57,141 nucleotides of DNA from an uncultured Blastocatellia bacterium (GCA_937934295.1 CALHAI010000020.1:1-57141); one strand, 5' to 3'; shown: positions 30,107 through 40,438, numbered from the stretch's first letter. The notes: generated from the letters alone by a model not told the origin. Numbers and translations are program-made.

Positions 30107-31240
30107 TCATCCGCTCTCGCTCGTTCTGATTGCTTTGAGTCTCCTGAGCATCCACGCGACCACGCCAAGTCCGATCGCAAAGAGCAGGAGGAAGAGGATC
30201 AACGGGCTCCACTGGAGGCGAACCGGTTCGACTGTCACATCCAGGAATTGGCCGAGTTCTGCGTTCTGCACGATCTGGCGGCTGATGGCGTTGAAGGCGA
30301 GCACGAGGACTTGGGCCACGGCGGTCGCGACGGCGCGCGCCCGTGTTCCTCCCTTTCGCCACTGCCAGAGGATCAAGAGCCACGGTATGCCCGGGCTGAT
30401 CGCCGTCAGTCCTGTGAGCGCGCGCAACGGACCCCGAAACATGCTCTCCCGCAATTCCGCAGGCCACGTCCCGAAGACATACCAGGAACCGGTGGTGGCG
30501 AATCCGATCACCCCGATCGTGGAGATCATGAGAGCCGCGCGGCGAGCAGCGGCGCGATAGTTCGGTCTCTCTTGGGGAGCGAACCATTCCGCGTCCACGA
30601 TGATGAAGACGGCTGTGGTCGTCAACGCCAGGGAGAACATCATGAGCCAGCGAGGCCAGAGCGTCGGATCCTCGGTGTTCAAAGCGGTTCCAAGCGGCGC
30701 GCCCCCGATGCTCTTGCGGAGCCACAGATCGGGCCATGCGCGCACGTTAGTCATCAGGCTGAAGGCGTTCGAGAAGAAGAAGCCGATGAGGAGAAAGAAC
30801 GCGGCCGTCACCCAGCCGACGGCCTGTCGCCAGCGCGCGATCGTCGCACCTTCCGTGCGGAGTCCGGCGACGTAAATATACACGCCGTAGTAGGCGAGCG
30901 TGAGGAGCACGATGATGCTCACCCATGGCCAGGCCATCAGAATGGTCGCCGGGTAGAAGACCTTGTAATAGGCGACTTGCGTGAAGAGCAGAGGAACGAT
31001 GCCGAAATTGATCCCGAGGGCGATCAGAATCGGCATCGGTCGCATCAGCCGCCGCGAAAGTTGCCGTCCAACCTCTCCCCCGCGCCACTGAAGGAGCATG
31101 GCCAGCAGCACCCCCGCGTACCAAATGTGCATGGGGACCATGTGGAGCGTGAATCCCAGGACTTTGAACGTGATGAGGAACCAATACGGAGCGGGATACC
31201 CAAGTGGGCTCGATGGTCCGATCAAGGTCGTGGGATCCAT
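30107..31240 (-). CDS. Second membrane subunit of a divergent cytochrome bd-superfamily oxidase
   Basis: A 377-residue protein with about nine membrane helices. Its first helix pair, TFKVLGFTLHMVPMHIWYAG, has His residues placed much as in the start of CydA, so it looks like a CydA-derived second subunit rather than a canonical CydB. This arrangement is known for non-quinol branches of the bd superfamily. It begins 9 nt after the haem-c-bearing large subunit, with AGGAGG before ATG 31240, and is certainly coexpressed with it. The C-terminal helix ends in a basic tail (RRLKAIRTSESG). Confidence 0.75.
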   Translation of the reverse strand: MDPTTLIGPSSPLGYPAPYWFLITFKVLGFTLHMVPMHIWYAGVLLAMLLQWRGGEVGRQLSRRLMRPMPILIALGINFGIVPLLFTQVAYYKVFYPATILMAWPWVSIIVLLTLAYYGVYIYVAGLRTEGATIARWRQAVGWVTAAFFLLIGFFFSNAFSLMTNVRAWPDLWLRKSIGGAPLGTALNTEDPTLWPRWLMMFSLALTTTAVFIIVDAEWFAPQERPNYRAAARRAALMISTIGVIGFATTGSWYVFGTWPAELRESMFRGPLRALTGLTAISPGIPWLLILWQWRKGGTRARAVATAVAQVLVLAFNAISRQIVQNAELGQFLDVTVEPVRLQWSPLILFLLLFAIGLGVVAWMLRRLKAIRTSESG

Positions 31241-31249
31241 AGGCGCCTC

Positions 31250-32626
31250 CTATTTCTCTTCTCCGAAGTACATCCCGGCCGGACGCGGATGGGCGATCCG
31301 AAGGAGATATTTCGTGAGCAGCTCTGCCTCTTCAGGTGTGCCGGCCCACGGGGGCATGAAGAAATGAGCCTTCTCCGGGTGCTCTACGACCGTGCGCACC
31401 ATGTCCGGCGTCCAACCGCGGATCAGCTGAGCGACGGCAGAGAAACCGCGTCGTCCGGCATGGCAGTCGTTGCAGTGATAGAGGAAGAGGACTTCGCCGA
31501 GCTTCACCTGATCCTCCTCCGGGAGCGCGAGCAATTGCGCCGGATCAATGCGATCGTTGTTCAAGACTTGGGGGTAATGATGAGCCACCCATGCCTTCGT
31601 CCATGTCCCTCCCTCGAGATAGCCGGTTCGACGGAGCTCCGGTACCTTCTCGGCATAGACCTGATTGCCGAGGACGACGTTGTAGATGATGTAGGGTTTT
31701 CGCACGGCCTCGCGGATATATTCGCCGGTCGTGATCGCCACGAGCCCGAAGGTGAAAAAGAGGATGGCAAATCCGGGCGAGAGCCATCCCGGGTTGCGAT
31801 ACGGGCCGAGGTAGAGCATGAAGAATACAGCGATCGTGACAGCGAAGATGAGCACGACGAGGATATTCAACGTGCTCGCGGCAATGAGGGCGGCCTTGGC
31901 CGATTCGGGGAGGGCGAGATACCACCCGATCCCTCCCAGGATGATCAAAAGAGCGCCCAGGAGCGCCGGTCGCGCCGATCGTGCGGCGATCAGATCGCGC
32001 AGGGCCGGATCCTTCGCTTTGAACGTGGCGTGCAGATAAACGTAGAGCGAAGCGAGGAGGAACGCCCCACCTGTTCGCGCGAACACCTGCGGGACGAACT
32101 GTGGGTTCAGGAAACCTGCCCAGAACGTTCGCTCCTCCGGCCATTGGCCCGAGTTCAGCATGAAGGCTGTGATGCCCGTAATGAGCACGAGGCTCATCCA
32201 TGCTGATCCGGCGTAGATCCATCCTATGCGCACGTGCGTCTTCGGATCGAGCCGTCCCCAGAAGTAGTAAAAGATGAACGCCGAGACGATCTCCAGGACG
32301 AAGAAGACATACTCCATCGCCCATCCGAAGACGAAGATGTGAATGAGCGTTTGCGTCGCCAGGGGCGATGCGACGCCGATCGTCCACCAGATGCCGACGC
32401 CCGTGATCGCGCCGTAGACGACGGTGATCAGGATGAAGAACCAGGCATGCTCCTTCAGGTAAGCGAGGTATTCGCGGTGGTTATACCGATAGGCGTATTG
32501 CGTCTCGACGGCCAGAAAAAGCCCGCCGCCGACGGCGTAGTGGGCGACGAGGACATGAAGGACAGAGATGATGGCGATGAGCATGGGAGAGGTGAGGAAA
32601 GGGACATACCACCACGGATAGTGCAT
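31250..32626 (-). CDS. Cytochrome bd-superfamily oxidase subunit I with C-terminal haem-c domain
   Basis: A 458-residue protein. ATG 32626 is chosen for AAAGGAGGG just upstream; the open frame extends 24 codons further without support. The N-terminal helix ISVLHVLVAHYAVGGGLFLA carries the CydA-like His. VFFVLEIVSAFIFYYFWGRL and GEYIREAVRKPYIIYNV match CydA helices and the E-x-G-R-Q-P-W region. After about nine helices comes a periplasmic c-type domain with CNDCH at 385-389 and a likely Met ligand in FFMPPWAGT (Met424). The canonical Q-loop is short. It probably reduces oxygen with electrons from a soluble cytochrome c or another donor rather than directly from quinol; that is inference. Confidence 0.8.
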   Translation of the reverse strand: MHYPWWYVPFLTSPMLIAIISVLHVLVAHYAVGGGLFLAVETQYAYRYNHREYLAYLKEHAWFFILITVVYGAITGVGIWWTIGVASPLATQTLIHIFVFGWAMEYVFFVLEIVSAFIFYYFWGRLDPKTHVRIGWIYAGSAWMSLVLITGITAFMLNSGQWPEERTFWAGFLNPQFVPQVFARTGGAFLLASLYVYLHATFKAKDPALRDLIAARSARPALLGALLIILGGIGWYLALPESAKAALIAASTLNILVVLIFAVTIAVFFMLYLGPYRNPGWLSPGFAILFFTFGLVAITTGEYIREAVRKPYIIYNVVLGNQVYAEKVPELRRTGYLEGGTWTKAWVAHHYPQVLNNDRIDPAQLLALPEEDQVKLGEVLFLYHCNDCHAGRRGFSAVAQLIRGWTPDMVRTVVEHPEKAHFFMPPWAGTPEEAELLTKYLLRIAHPRPAGMYFGEEK

Positions 32627-32654
32627 CGCTTGCCCTCCTTTCTCGCCGCTCTTG

Positions 32655-32718
32655 GAGACCTCGTGTCCGGTTGATCCTCCACAAGCGGGTCTCAACATGC
32701 GGGAGGCCGCGAGGTCTC
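32655..32718. repeat. Inverted repeat between the DHOD-like and oxidase genes
   Basis: GAGACCTCG (32655-32663) and CGAGGTCTC (32710-32718), 9-bp perfect arms with a 46-nt centre. It occupies the 130-nt gap where the overlapping ald-PFOR operon gives way to the oxidase genes, so it may be a terminator-like or processing hairpin. Confidence 0.35.
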
Positions 32719-32756
32719 AGAGGTTTCATCCGCACCGAGCGCACTTTCGCCTCCTC

Positions 32757-33764
32757 TCATTCCGGCAATCGCCAGGCATATGCGCTGAGCACGCGCAGAT
32801 AGTTCGCTCTCTCGAAAGCCGCGGGCTCGGCCACCCGCTGCTGGCTCAAACTCCCCCGTATTTGGCGAAGCGACTCGCATTCGTGCTCCTCCATCCACTG
32901 AGCGAGATCAGCCAAGACCGTTCGCATATAGCCGATGCCATACTTCAGGAGCGCTGAAGCCATCATCGCGACATTGGCCCCAGCCATGATGGCCTTCAGG
33001 ACGTCATAGACCGTGTGGACGCCTCCGGTGACGGCCAGATCGGCGCGGATGCGCCCGTAGAGAAGAGCGACCCAGTGAAGGCGGAGCAGCAGTTCATATG
33101 AGCGGCTGAGCGTCAGTGTCGGAACGACCTCCAGCCGCTCCACATCGAAATCGGGTTGATAAAAGCGATTGAAGAGGACGAGGGCGTCCGCCCCCGCTTC
33201 GTCCAACTGTCGCGCCACGTTCATGAAAGCCGTGAAGAAGTGACCGAGCTTGACGGCGACGGGGATAGTGACGCTCGCTTTCACGGCGCGCACCAACTCG
33301 ACGTATCGGCGCTCGACTTCGACGCTCGTGAGATCGGGGTCGGTTGGGATGTAGTAGATGTTCAACTCCAGAGCATCAGCCCCTGCCTCCTCGATCGCTT
33401 TCGCGTAGCGAATCCATCCACTCGGTGTGAGCCCATTGAGGCTCCCGATGATCGGGATGCTCACGGCCGCTTTCGCGCGGCGGATGTGTTCCAGATACTC
33501 CTCCGGCCCGGGCTTGTATGAAGCCATATCAGGGAAGTAGCTGAGCGCTTCCGCATAGCATTCCGCGCCGTGCGAGAGATATCGGTCCAGGAGTTCGTCC
33601 TCGATGTTGATCTGCTCTTCAAAAAGCGAATGGAGTACGACGGCGGCGGCCCCCGCTTCCTCCATGCGCCGAATATTCTCCACGCTCTCGCAGAGCGGGC
33701 AGGAGGAGACCAGGAGCGGATTTCGAAGCGTCAGGCCGAGATAAGTCGTCGTGAGATCAGGCAT
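32757..33764 (-). CDS. Dihydroorotate dehydrogenase-like FMN protein
   Basis: A 335-residue TIM-barrel flavoprotein of the DHOD-like family. It has the N-terminal [31 protein letters not shown] and the phosphate-binding [19 protein letters not shown]. The NxSCPN catalytic loop of true DHODs is replaced ([13 protein letters not shown]), so orotate synthesis is unlikely. The gene overlaps PFOR by 8 nt with AAGGAGGTG before ATG 33764. In my knowledge of the family this gene often accompanies nifJ-type PFOR, which suggests a flavin-linked electron-transfer or substrate role with PFOR; the reaction is not known. Confidence 0.85.
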   Translation of the reverse strand: MPDLTTTYLGLTLRNPLLVSSCPLCESVENIRRMEEAGAAAVVLHSLFEEQINIEDELLDRYLSHGAECYAEALSYFPDMASYKPGPEEYLEHIRRAKAAVSIPIIGSLNGLTPSGWIRYAKAIEEAGADALELNIYYIPTDPDLTSVEVERRYVELVRAVKASVTIPVAVKLGHFFTAFMNVARQLDEAGADALVLFNRFYQPDFDVERLEVVPTLTLSRSYELLLRLHWVALLYGRIRADLAVTGGVHTVYDVLKAIMAGANVAMMASALLKYGIGYMRTVLADLAQWMEEHECESLRQIRGSLSQQRVAEPAAFERANYLRVLSAYAWRLPE

Positions 33765-36700
33765 AGCGCACCTCCTTCATCCACTCCTCGACGGGGAGAT
33801 TCGCCAGGTACTCGTAGAGTCGCCAGCGCGCGCGCACATCCTTCTCGGCCAATTCGAGCAGGGTCTGGGCGGCTTCCGGTCGGCTGTGGACGAGCATGGT
33901 GTAGCGCGTCTCGTTATAGGCATACTGGCGCAAGGGGAGGCTAGGGGCTTTCGAATCAAGGATGAGGGGATTCCTCCCCTCCTTGAGTCGATCGGGATGA
34001 TAGCGCATCAGAGGCCAGTAACCGGAGAGAACGGCAGCCTTCTGCTGTTCCATGCCGAAGCGCAGATCGTATCCGTGGGCGATGCAGTGGCTGTAAGCGA
34101 TGATGAGCGACGGACCGTCGTATGCTTCGGCTTCCAGAAAAGCTTTCACCGTATGCGTATCGTTGGCGCCCATAGCGATGCGGGCGACGTAGGCGGTGCC
34201 ATAGGTCATCGCCATGAGCGCCAGGTCCTTCTTCGGCGTCGGCTTCCCCCCGGCGGCGAACTTGGCTACAGCCCCTCGCGGCGTGGCCTTGGACATCTGT
34301 CCGCCAGTGTTGGAGTAGACCTCCGTATCGAGGACGAGGAGGTTGACGTTGTGCCCAGAGGCCAGGACGTGATCCAATCCACCATAGCCGATGTCGTAAG
34401 CCCATCCATCGCCGCCGATGATCCACACGCTCTTGCGCACGAGGGCATCGGCGACGCTCAGCAATTGGCGCGCTTCCGGGTGAGGGAGCGTGACCAAGCG
34501 CTCTTTCAAAAGGCGCACGCGTTCGCGCTGACGCGCGATCCCTTCCTCGGTGGACTGATCGGCCTCAAGCAGCGCTTCGACCAAGGCTTCGCCGATCTCG
34601 GAAGCCAAACATCGAAGGAGATGGCGGGCATACGCCGCCTGCTGATCCAGGGCCACGCGCAGGCCGAGTCCGAATTCGGCGTTGTCCTCGAAGAGCGAAT
34701 TCGACCAGGCCGGTCCGCGCCCTTCGCGGTTGACCGTGTACGGCGTCGTGGGAAGGTTCCCGCCATAGATCGAAGAGCACCCCGTCGCGTTCGCGATCAA
34801 GAGGCGGTCGCCGAAGAGCTGCGTGAGCAATTTGATGTATGGCGTCTCGCCGCATCCGGCGCAGGCTCCGGAGAACTCGAAAAGCGGTTCCAGAAGCTGG
34901 ATGTCTTTCACCTGACCGAGGTGGAGCTTCCGCCGATCCGCTTCCGGCAAGTGCCGGAAGAATTCCCAGTTCGCGCGTTCCGTCTCCCGGAGCGGCGCCT
35001 GCGGATGCATGGTGATCGCTTTATGGCGCGGTTCGCTCTTGCTCTTGGCCGGGCAGACCTCGACGCAAAGAGCGCATCCGGTGCAATCCTCCGGAGCGAC
35101 TTGCAGCGTGTAGCGCCAGCCCTTGAATTCGACCCATCGCGCCGGCGCCGATTTGAAGGTGGGCGGCGCTTCGGCCAAAAGCGCCGGATCGTACACCTTC
35201 GCTCGAATGACCGAGTGCGGGCAGACGAGCACGCACTTGCCGCACTGGATACAGAGGTCTTCGTCCCAAACGGGGATCTCCGGAGCGATATTCCGCTTCT
35301 CCCATTGCGTCGTGCCGCTCGGGTACGTCCCATCTGGCGGGAAAGCGCTCACGGGCAAGTCGTCCCCTTCGCCGGCGATCATCCGTGCTGTCACGCGACG
35401 CACGAATTCCGGCGCCTCCTGGGGAACCGGCGGACGAAGATCGAACCTGCTCGTCACGCGTCTGGGGACGCGAACCTCATGGAGATTTTCTAGGGCGCGA
35501 TCTACGGCGGCGAGGTTCTTCTCGACGATCGCCGGGCCCCGCTTCCCATACGTTTGCCGAATCGCCTCTCGCATGGCGGCGAGCGCGCGCTCGAGCGAGA
35601 GGACTCCCTTCAGATACCCTCCCTGATCAGCCTGAGGCGCCGCCGCGTTCGCATATTCGCCGGTGACGAGCGCAAAGAAGCACGCTTGCATGATCGTGTT
35701 GATGCGTCCGCCCAAGCCCGCCTCGCGCGCGACCCGATAGGCGTCAATGACGAAGAAGCGAAGGCCTTTCTCTATGATCTCGCGCTGGATCGTGCGGGGG
35801 AGATGATCCCAAATCTCCTCCGGCCCATAGGGGCTATTGAGCAGGAACGTCGCCCCCGGTTCCGCGACTTTCAATACATTGATCCGCTCCAGGAACGAGA
35901 ATTGATGGCAGGCGACGAAGTTGGCTCGTGTGATGAGGTATGTCGAGCGGATCGGCCGCGGGCCGAACCGCAAGTGCGAGATCGTTATCGAGCCCGCCTT
36001 CTTCGAGTCGTAGACGAAGTAGCCTTGCGCGTAGTAGTCCGTGTGCTCCCCGATGATCTTGATCGAGTTTCGGTTGGCGCTCACCGTCCCATCGGCGCCG
36101 AGTCCGAAGAAGACAGCACGCACGGTCTGCGGATCTTCGGTGGAGAACGCCGGGTCATACGCGAGGCTCGTGTGCGTGACATCGTCGTGGATCCCAATGG
36201 TGAAGTGAGTCTTCGGATGGTCCTTCTTCATCTCGTCGAAGATGCCCGTGATCATGGCGGGCGTGAACTCCTTCGAGGCGAGACCATAGCGGCCGCCGAG
36301 AATGCGCGGCCAGGCTGCGAAGGGTGCTGTCCCATCCGCCATCGCCTCGTGCACGGCAGCGACGACGTCGAGGTAGAGCGGTTCGCCGATGCTGCCCGGT
36401 TCCTTCGTGCGGTCCAAAACAGCGAGGACGCGCACCGTCGGAGGCAGCGCGGCGATGAAGTGCGCGACGGAGAACGGGCGATAGAGACGGACCTTGATGA
36501 GGCCCACGGCTTCGCCTCGCGCGAGCAGATATTCGACCGTCTCCTGCGCGGCTTCCGCACCCGAGCCCATCAGCACGAGTACGCGATCGGCGTCGGGAGC
36601 GCCAACGTAGTCGAAGAGATGATAGCGCCGCCCGACTACGCGGGCGAATCTCTCCATCACGTTCTGAACGATCATCGGACAGGCGCGGTAGAAGGGGTTC

Positions 36701-37404
36701 ACGGCTTCCCGACTTTGGAAATATACGTCCGGGTTTTGCGCCGTTCCGCGAATGAACGGACGATCGGGCGAGAGCGCGCGCTCGCGATGCGCGCGCACTG
36801 CCTCGTCGTCGATCATCGCTCGAAGGTCATCGGGCGTGAGCATCTCCACCTTCATCACCTCGTGGGAGGTGCGAAAGCCGTCGAAGAAATGAAGGAAGGG
36901 GATGCGAGACTCCAGCGTCGCTGCTTGCGCGATGAGCGCCATGTCCATGGCCTCTTGCACAGAGCCGGAGGCCAACAACGCGAATCCGGTCGCGCGCGTG
37001 GCCATCACGTCGCTCTGATCGCCGAAGATCGAGAGCGCGTGCGTGGCCAGCGAGCGCGCCGCCACGTGAAAGACTGTTGCCGTCAGCTCTCCCGCGATCT
37101 TGTACATGTTGGGGATCATCAGGAGCAAGCCCTGCGACGAGGTGAAGGTCGTCGTCAGGGCACCTGCCTGCAGAGCGCCGTGCACGGCGCCGGCCGCTCC
37201 CCCTTCACTCTGCATCTCGATGACTGTGGGCACCGTGCCCCAGAGATTCGGCCGTCCTTCGGCCGCCCATTGGTCGGCCAACTCGCCCATCGGCGAAGAG
37301 GGGGTGATGGGATAAATGGCGATGACTTCGTTGAGTTGATAGGCGATGGACGCGACGGCTTCGTTGCCGTCGAGCGTCACCAACGGTCGAGATGTGTTCC
37401 TCAT
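33757..37404 (-). CDS. nifJ: Pyruvate:ferredoxin (flavodoxin) oxidoreductase
   Basis: A 1215-residue single-chain PFOR, converting pyruvate and CoA to acetyl-CoA, CO2 and reduced ferredoxin. The N-terminal TPP/pyrimidine domain has [20 protein letters not shown]. The CoA and gamma domains follow. A 2[4Fe-4S] ferredoxin insert is at about 690-770, with [12 protein letters not shown] and [12 protein letters not shown]. The proximal-cluster [13 protein letters not shown] and the TPP motif [13 protein letters not shown] with [14 protein letters not shown] close the sequence. It is full length. ATG 37404 has AAGGAGAG upstream and overlaps the CoA-transferase stop. It is oxygen-sensitive in most organisms, which fits the neighbouring Crp-type regulator and high-affinity-type oxidase. 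Confidence 0.97.
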   Translation of the reverse strand: MRNTSRPLVTLDGNEAVASIAYQLNEVIAIYPITPSSPMGELADQWAAEGRPNLWGTVPTVIEMQSEGGAAGAVHGALQAGALTTTFTSSQGLLLMIPNMYKIAGELTATVFHVAARSLATHALSIFGDQSDVMATRATGFALLASGSVQEAMDMALIAQAATLESRIPFLHFFDGFRTSHEVMKVEMLTPDDLRAMIDDEAVRAHRERALSPDRPFIRGTAQNPDVYFQSREAVNPFYRACPMIVQNVMERFARVVGRRYHLFDYVGAPDADRVLVLMGSGAEAAQETVEYLLARGEAVGLIKVRLYRPFSVAHFIAALPPTVRVLAVLDRTKEPGSIGEPLYLDVVAAVHEAMADGTAPFAAWPRILGGRYGLASKEFTPAMITGIFDEMKKDHPKTHFTIGIHDDVTHTSLAYDPAFSTEDPQTVRAVFFGLGADGTVSANRNSIKIIGEHTDYYAQGYFVYDSKKAGSITISHLRFGPRPIRSTYLITRANFVACHQFSFLERINVLKVAEPGATFLLNSPYGPEEIWDHLPRTIQREIIEKGLRFFVIDAYRVAREAGLGGRINTIMQACFFALVTGEYANAAAPQADQGGYLKGVLSLERALAAMREAIRQTYGKRGPAIVEKNLAAVDRALENLHEVRVPRRVTSRFDLRPPVPQEAPEFVRRVTARMIAGEGDDLPVSAFPPDGTYPSGTTQWEKRNIAPEIPVWDEDLCIQCGKCVLVCPHSVIRAKVYDPALLAEAPPTFKSAPARWVEFKGWRYTLQVAPEDCTGCALCVEVCPAKSKSEPRHKAITMHPQAPLRETERANWEFFRHLPEADRRKLHLGQVKDIQLLEPLFEFSGACAGCGETPYIKLLTQLFGDRLLIANATGCSSIYGGNLPTTPYTVNREGRGPAWSNSLFEDNAEFGLGLRVALDQQAAYARHLLRCLASEIGEALVEALLEADQSTEEGIARQRERVRLLKERLVTLPHPEARQLLSVADALVRKSVWIIGGDGWAYDIGYGGLDHVLASGHNVNLLVLDTEVYSNTGGQMSKATPRGAVAKFAAGGKPTPKKDLALMAMTYGTAYVARIAMGANDTHTVKAFLEAEAYDGPSLIIAYSHCIAHGYDLRFGMEQQKAAVLSGYWPLMRYHPDRLKEGRNPLILDSKAPSLPLRQYAYNETRYTMLVHSRPEAAQTLLELAEKDVRARWRLYEYLANLPVEEWMKEVRYA

Positions 37405-38813
37405 GGCGATCTCTCTCCTTCGGATGGCGAGGGTTCGCAGATCTCCGAAGCCTGTGCGGGAGCGACCGCGGGCTCTTCAAGAGCGCGCGGCGGCTCCCCC
37501 AACCGGAACAGGGGGGGCAGCAGCCGGCGCTCGCGCGCCGCGCGGGCCAACTCCTCGCGGAATTTCGGATGGGCGATGCGAATGAGAGCTTCGGCGCGCT
37601 CCCGCAAGTTCTTCCCATGCAAGTCTGCGATTCCGTATTCGGTGACCACGTAATGCACATCCGCGCGCGTGGTCACGACGCCGGCTCCCGGTTTCAAGAG
37701 CGGGACGATGCGCGAGACCGTCCCCCCGCGCGCCGTCGAGGGCATGGCGATGATCGGCTTCCCCCCAGGAGCGTGTGCGGCCCCGCGGATGAAATCGAGC
37801 TGTCCGCCGAAGCCGGAATAAATCTGCGTCCCGATCGAGTCGGAGCAGACCTGCCCGGTCAAGTCCACCTCGATCGCCGAATTGATCGCGACCATCTTCT
37901 CGTTGCGCGCGATGATGAACGGATCGTTCGTGTAGTCGCATGGATGGAACTCGAAGAGGGGGTTGTTGTCCAAGTACTCGTAGAAGTCTCGGCTCCCGAA
38001 GGCGAAGGTGCAGACGACCTTGCCCGGATGAATCGTCTTGCGCGCGCCGGTGATGATGCCGGCCTCGATCGCTTTCATGATCCCATTGGAGACCATCTCC
38101 GTATGGATGCCCAAATCGCGCTTGCCTTGTAAGGCGGCGAGCACGGCGTCGGGGATGCTCCCGATGCCGAGCTGCAGCGTCGCGCCGTCTTCGACCAACT
38201 CGGCCACGTATTCGCCGATCCGCCGTTCCACATCGGTGAAGCTCGAGCGCTGAAGCTCCGGCAGTGGGCAGGAGACTTCGCACAGTCGCGTGACGCGCGA
38301 GATATGCACGAAGCAGTCGCCGAGCGTGCGGGGCATCTGGTCGTTGACCTGAGCCAGGATGATGCGCGCGCTCGCGATGGCCGCCATCGTCGCCAGGCAT
38401 TCCACGCCCAAGCTCATGAAGCCGTGCTCATCCGGAGGCGTCGTCTGAATGAGGGCGACGTCCAGAGGCAGACGGCCGCTTTTGAACAGACGGGGAATCT
38501 CATGGAGGTGAATGGGGACATAATCGGCACGCCCCTCGTTGATGGCCGCGCGATCCGCCGGCCCGACAAAGAACGAGTTGTGGCGAAAATGCTCGCGCGT
38601 CTCCGGACGGGAGAGCGGATCCTCCCCCACCAAGAGGACGTGCATCACCTCGACACGCTCCAGCTCGCGAGCACGCGCCGCCAGCGCCTCCAGGAGCACG
38701 AAGGGCGTCGCGGCATTTCCGCTCACGAAGAGGCGATCCCCGGACTTGACCAACGCCACCGCTTCCTCCGCCGTCACGCGCCGCTTTCGATACTCATCCA
38801 GCCAGGGCATCAT
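37401..38813 (-). CDS. Acetyl-CoA hydrolase/transferase family CoA-transferase
   Basis: A 470-residue CoA-transferase of the acetate/4-hydroxybutyrate type. The conserved Glu is in NSAIEVDLTGQVCSDSIG, and the glycine loop is GFGGQLDFIRGAAHAPGGKP, followed by ARGGTVSRIVP and YVVTEYGIADLHGK. A Pro/Ser-rich tail of about 45 residues is added at the C-terminus. Lying between Ald and PFOR with overlaps on both sides and GGAGGAGG before ATG 38813, it would release acetate (or move CoA to another acid such as succinate) from acetyl-CoA made by PFOR. The exact acceptor cannot be read. Confidence 0.9.
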   Translation of the reverse strand: MMPWLDEYRKRRVTAEEAVALVKSGDRLFVSGNAATPFVLLEALAARARELERVEVMHVLLVGEDPLSRPETREHFRHNSFFVGPADRAAINEGRADYVPIHLHEIPRLFKSGRLPLDVALIQTTPPDEHGFMSLGVECLATMAAIASARIILAQVNDQMPRTLGDCFVHISRVTRLCEVSCPLPELQRSSFTDVERRIGEYVAELVEDGATLQLGIGSIPDAVLAALQGKRDLGIHTEMVSNGIMKAIEAGIITGARKTIHPGKVVCTFAFGSRDFYEYLDNNPLFEFHPCDYTNDPFIIARNEKMVAINSAIEVDLTGQVCSDSIGTQIYSGFGGQLDFIRGAAHAPGGKPIIAMPSTARGGTVSRIVPLLKPGAGVVTTRADVHYVVTEYGIADLHGKNLRERAEALIRIAHPKFREELARAARERRLLPPLFRLGEPPRALEEPAVAPAQASEICEPSPSEGERSP

Positions 38814-39942
38814 CGACCTCCTCCACCATGCGCTCTAAATCGGCATGTGGAAGTTCGGGAGACGGAAGAGCATGCGTGAGGAATCCGGCGAACGCATAGA
38901 GGCCACGTCGCAATGCGCTATCTCGCTTGAGCGCCGGCAAAAGCCCATTCTGAACGATCTCGCGCAGGTACGGGAGTACGGCATTGGTCAATGCATGCGT
39001 GGACGTGCGCGCCACCATAGCCGGCACGTTCGGCGCGCAGAAGTGGGTCACCCCATAGCTCGTGAAGAGGAAATCCTCGCTCGGCGTCAGCATCGAGGTC
39101 TCCACGCAGCCCCCCTGATCAATGGAGAAGTCCATGATCAGGCTCCCCGGGCGCATCCGCTGCACCATCTCCTTGGTGACGAGAATGGGAGCGCGTTGTC
39201 CGGGCACGAGCACAGCTCCGATGAGGACGTCGGCGAAGGCGACGAATTTCTCGATGTTGCTCGCTGTCGCCAGGGCCGTCACCACCTTCCCTTCGAAGAG
39301 CTTGTCCAGCTCCATGAGCCGCTTCAGGTCCTTGTCCAAGATGTAGACGCTGGCGCCGATGCCGAGGAACGACCGCGCGGCATAGTAGCCAAGCGTCCCT
39401 CCGCCGAGGATGACGACATCTGCCGGGGGGATCCCCGGAATCCCCCCCAGCAGAATGCCGCGTCCTCCGAACGTGCTCTCCAGAAGGCGACCGGCGATTT
39501 GAACGGCCATCTTTCCCGCGATCTCGCTCGAGGATCTCAGGATCGGCAAGGAGCCATCCGGTTCTTGGACGATCTCGAAGCCGATCGCCGTGATCTGCTT
39601 CTCCACAAGCGTGCGAAGGAGATCTCTGGGCGCGACGGCCAGATGCAGAAAGGCCATCAATGCTGAGCCCTCTTTGAGGAACCCCCATTCGTCGGGGGCC
39701 GGGCGCTGCACTTTGAGGACGAGATCGGCTCGTCGGATCGTCTCTTCGTTCGAGTACACGATGCGCGCGCCGACGGCTCGATACTCCTCATCGGTGAATC
39801 CTGCTCCAAGGCCTGCCCCGGAGGTCACCACGACTTCGGCGCCAAGCGCTATCACTTCGCGGACTCCAGCCGGTGAGAGGCTCACGCGCTTCTCTTCGAC
39901 GCCTTTGAGGACTGGTCGCTCCTTGGGGATGCCTATGATCAT
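38794..39942 (-). CDS. ald: Alanine dehydrogenase
   Basis: A 382-residue NAD-dependent enzyme interconverting alanine with pyruvate and ammonia. The N-terminal KERPVLKGVEEKRVSLSP with RVSL and the Lys/His substrate residues (LVLKVQRP, ALMAFLHLA), the Rossmann GGGTLGYYAARSFLGIGASVYILD and the signature DFSIDQGGCVETS identify it; the family normally has about 370 residues. It heads the overlapping ald-CoA transferase-PFOR-DHOD operon, so alanine may enter fermentative or redox metabolism here. SD is GAGGAAG. A promoter lies 27 nt upstream. Confidence 0.94.
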   Translation of the reverse strand: MIIGIPKERPVLKGVEEKRVSLSPAGVREVIALGAEVVVTSGAGLGAGFTDEEYRAVGARIVYSNEETIRRADLVLKVQRPAPDEWGFLKEGSALMAFLHLAVAPRDLLRTLVEKQITAIGFEIVQEPDGSLPILRSSSEIAGKMAVQIAGRLLESTFGGRGILLGGIPGIPPADVVILGGGTLGYYAARSFLGIGASVYILDKDLKRLMELDKLFEGKVVTALATASNIEKFVAFADVLIGAVLVPGQRAPILVTKEMVQRMRPGSLIMDFSIDQGGCVETSMLTPSEDFLFTSYGVTHFCAPNVPAMVARTSTHALTNAVLPYLREIVQNGLLPALKRDSALRRGLYAFAGFLTHALPSPELPHADLERMVEEVDDALAG

Positions 39943-39968
39943 ACGCCCGTCTTCCTCGGAAGGCGAAC

Positions 39969-39998
39969 AAGATATCCCAAAACGTCACCGAGATTCAA
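39969..39998 (-). promoter_or_regulatory. Possible promoter of the ald-PFOR operon
   Basis: On the - strand TTGAAT (39998-39993), 18-nt spacer, TATCTT (39974-39969). No Fnr (TTGAT-N4-ATCAA) or Crp (TGTGA-N6-TCACA) palindrome is visible beside it. Confidence 0.35.
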
Positions 39999-40093
39999 GC
40001 GACGTACGGTTTGCTGCTCCTTTCTCGACGGAGAGACGCTCTCCTTCTGAACGAGCGGAGCATATCGCCTATCCCGGTGCGCCTTGGCACCCG

Positions 40094-40438
40094 TCAATTG
40101 TCCAGAGATTGAACGCCATAGTGAGATCGGCCGCGCGCATAGAAAAAAGGCCCCTGGTGGCCGGGCCATTTTGTGGTGAGGTCTTTGTGGAAGGCATGCA
40201 AGGCGAGGTCGGCCTGCGCCACCAGGACGGCCGGTGTCAAAGATCCACAAATGATATCCACCTTTTTGGGTATGCAAGTAGCGTTCCAGAGTGGCGGAGA
40301 AGGGCCCTTGGTTCTCTTTTGCTTTGATTTCCCACGACTTGGCGGGCCAACCCTCGATCCCCCTCCCGTGGCAGAGAGGGCGCTTTGCGCGAAAATCAGC
40401 ACCGGGTTGGGGTTTTTCCCCCGCCGTCTCCCCAAGGC
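40094..40438 (-). pseudogene. Possible frameshifted, degenerate gene or intergenic element
   Basis: On the leftward strand one frame is protein-like from about 40438 to 40236 (GADFRAKRPLCHGRGIEGWP then AKSWEIKAKENQGPFS and LERYLHTQKGGYHLWIFD). It is continued in another frame from about 40235 to TGA 40094 (VAQADLALHAFHKDLTTKWP, HQGPFFYARGRSHYG). A 1-nt shift near 40236 joins them. No family is recognised and no start codon with an SD is present. It may be a decayed gene or a dispersed non-coding repeat that happens to read open. The block lies between crp-like and ald and contains a strong hairpin at 40143-40168. Confidence 0.3.
40143..40168 (-). terminator. Rho-independent terminator (leftward)
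   Basis: On the - strand GGCCC...GGGGCC closes a GC-rich stem directly followed by six T residues (40148-40143). It would stop leftward transcripts from the Crp-like gene before they reach ald. Confidence 0.55.

Noticed and set aside
30248..32206. 652-codon + strand frame opposite the oxidase genes
   Set aside because: Highly charged Arg/Glu/Asp-rich antisense shadow of two membrane-protein genes.
35554..37653. 699-codon + strand frame opposite PFOR
   Set aside because: Antisense shadow; PFOR on the other strand has unambiguous Fe-S and TPP motifs.
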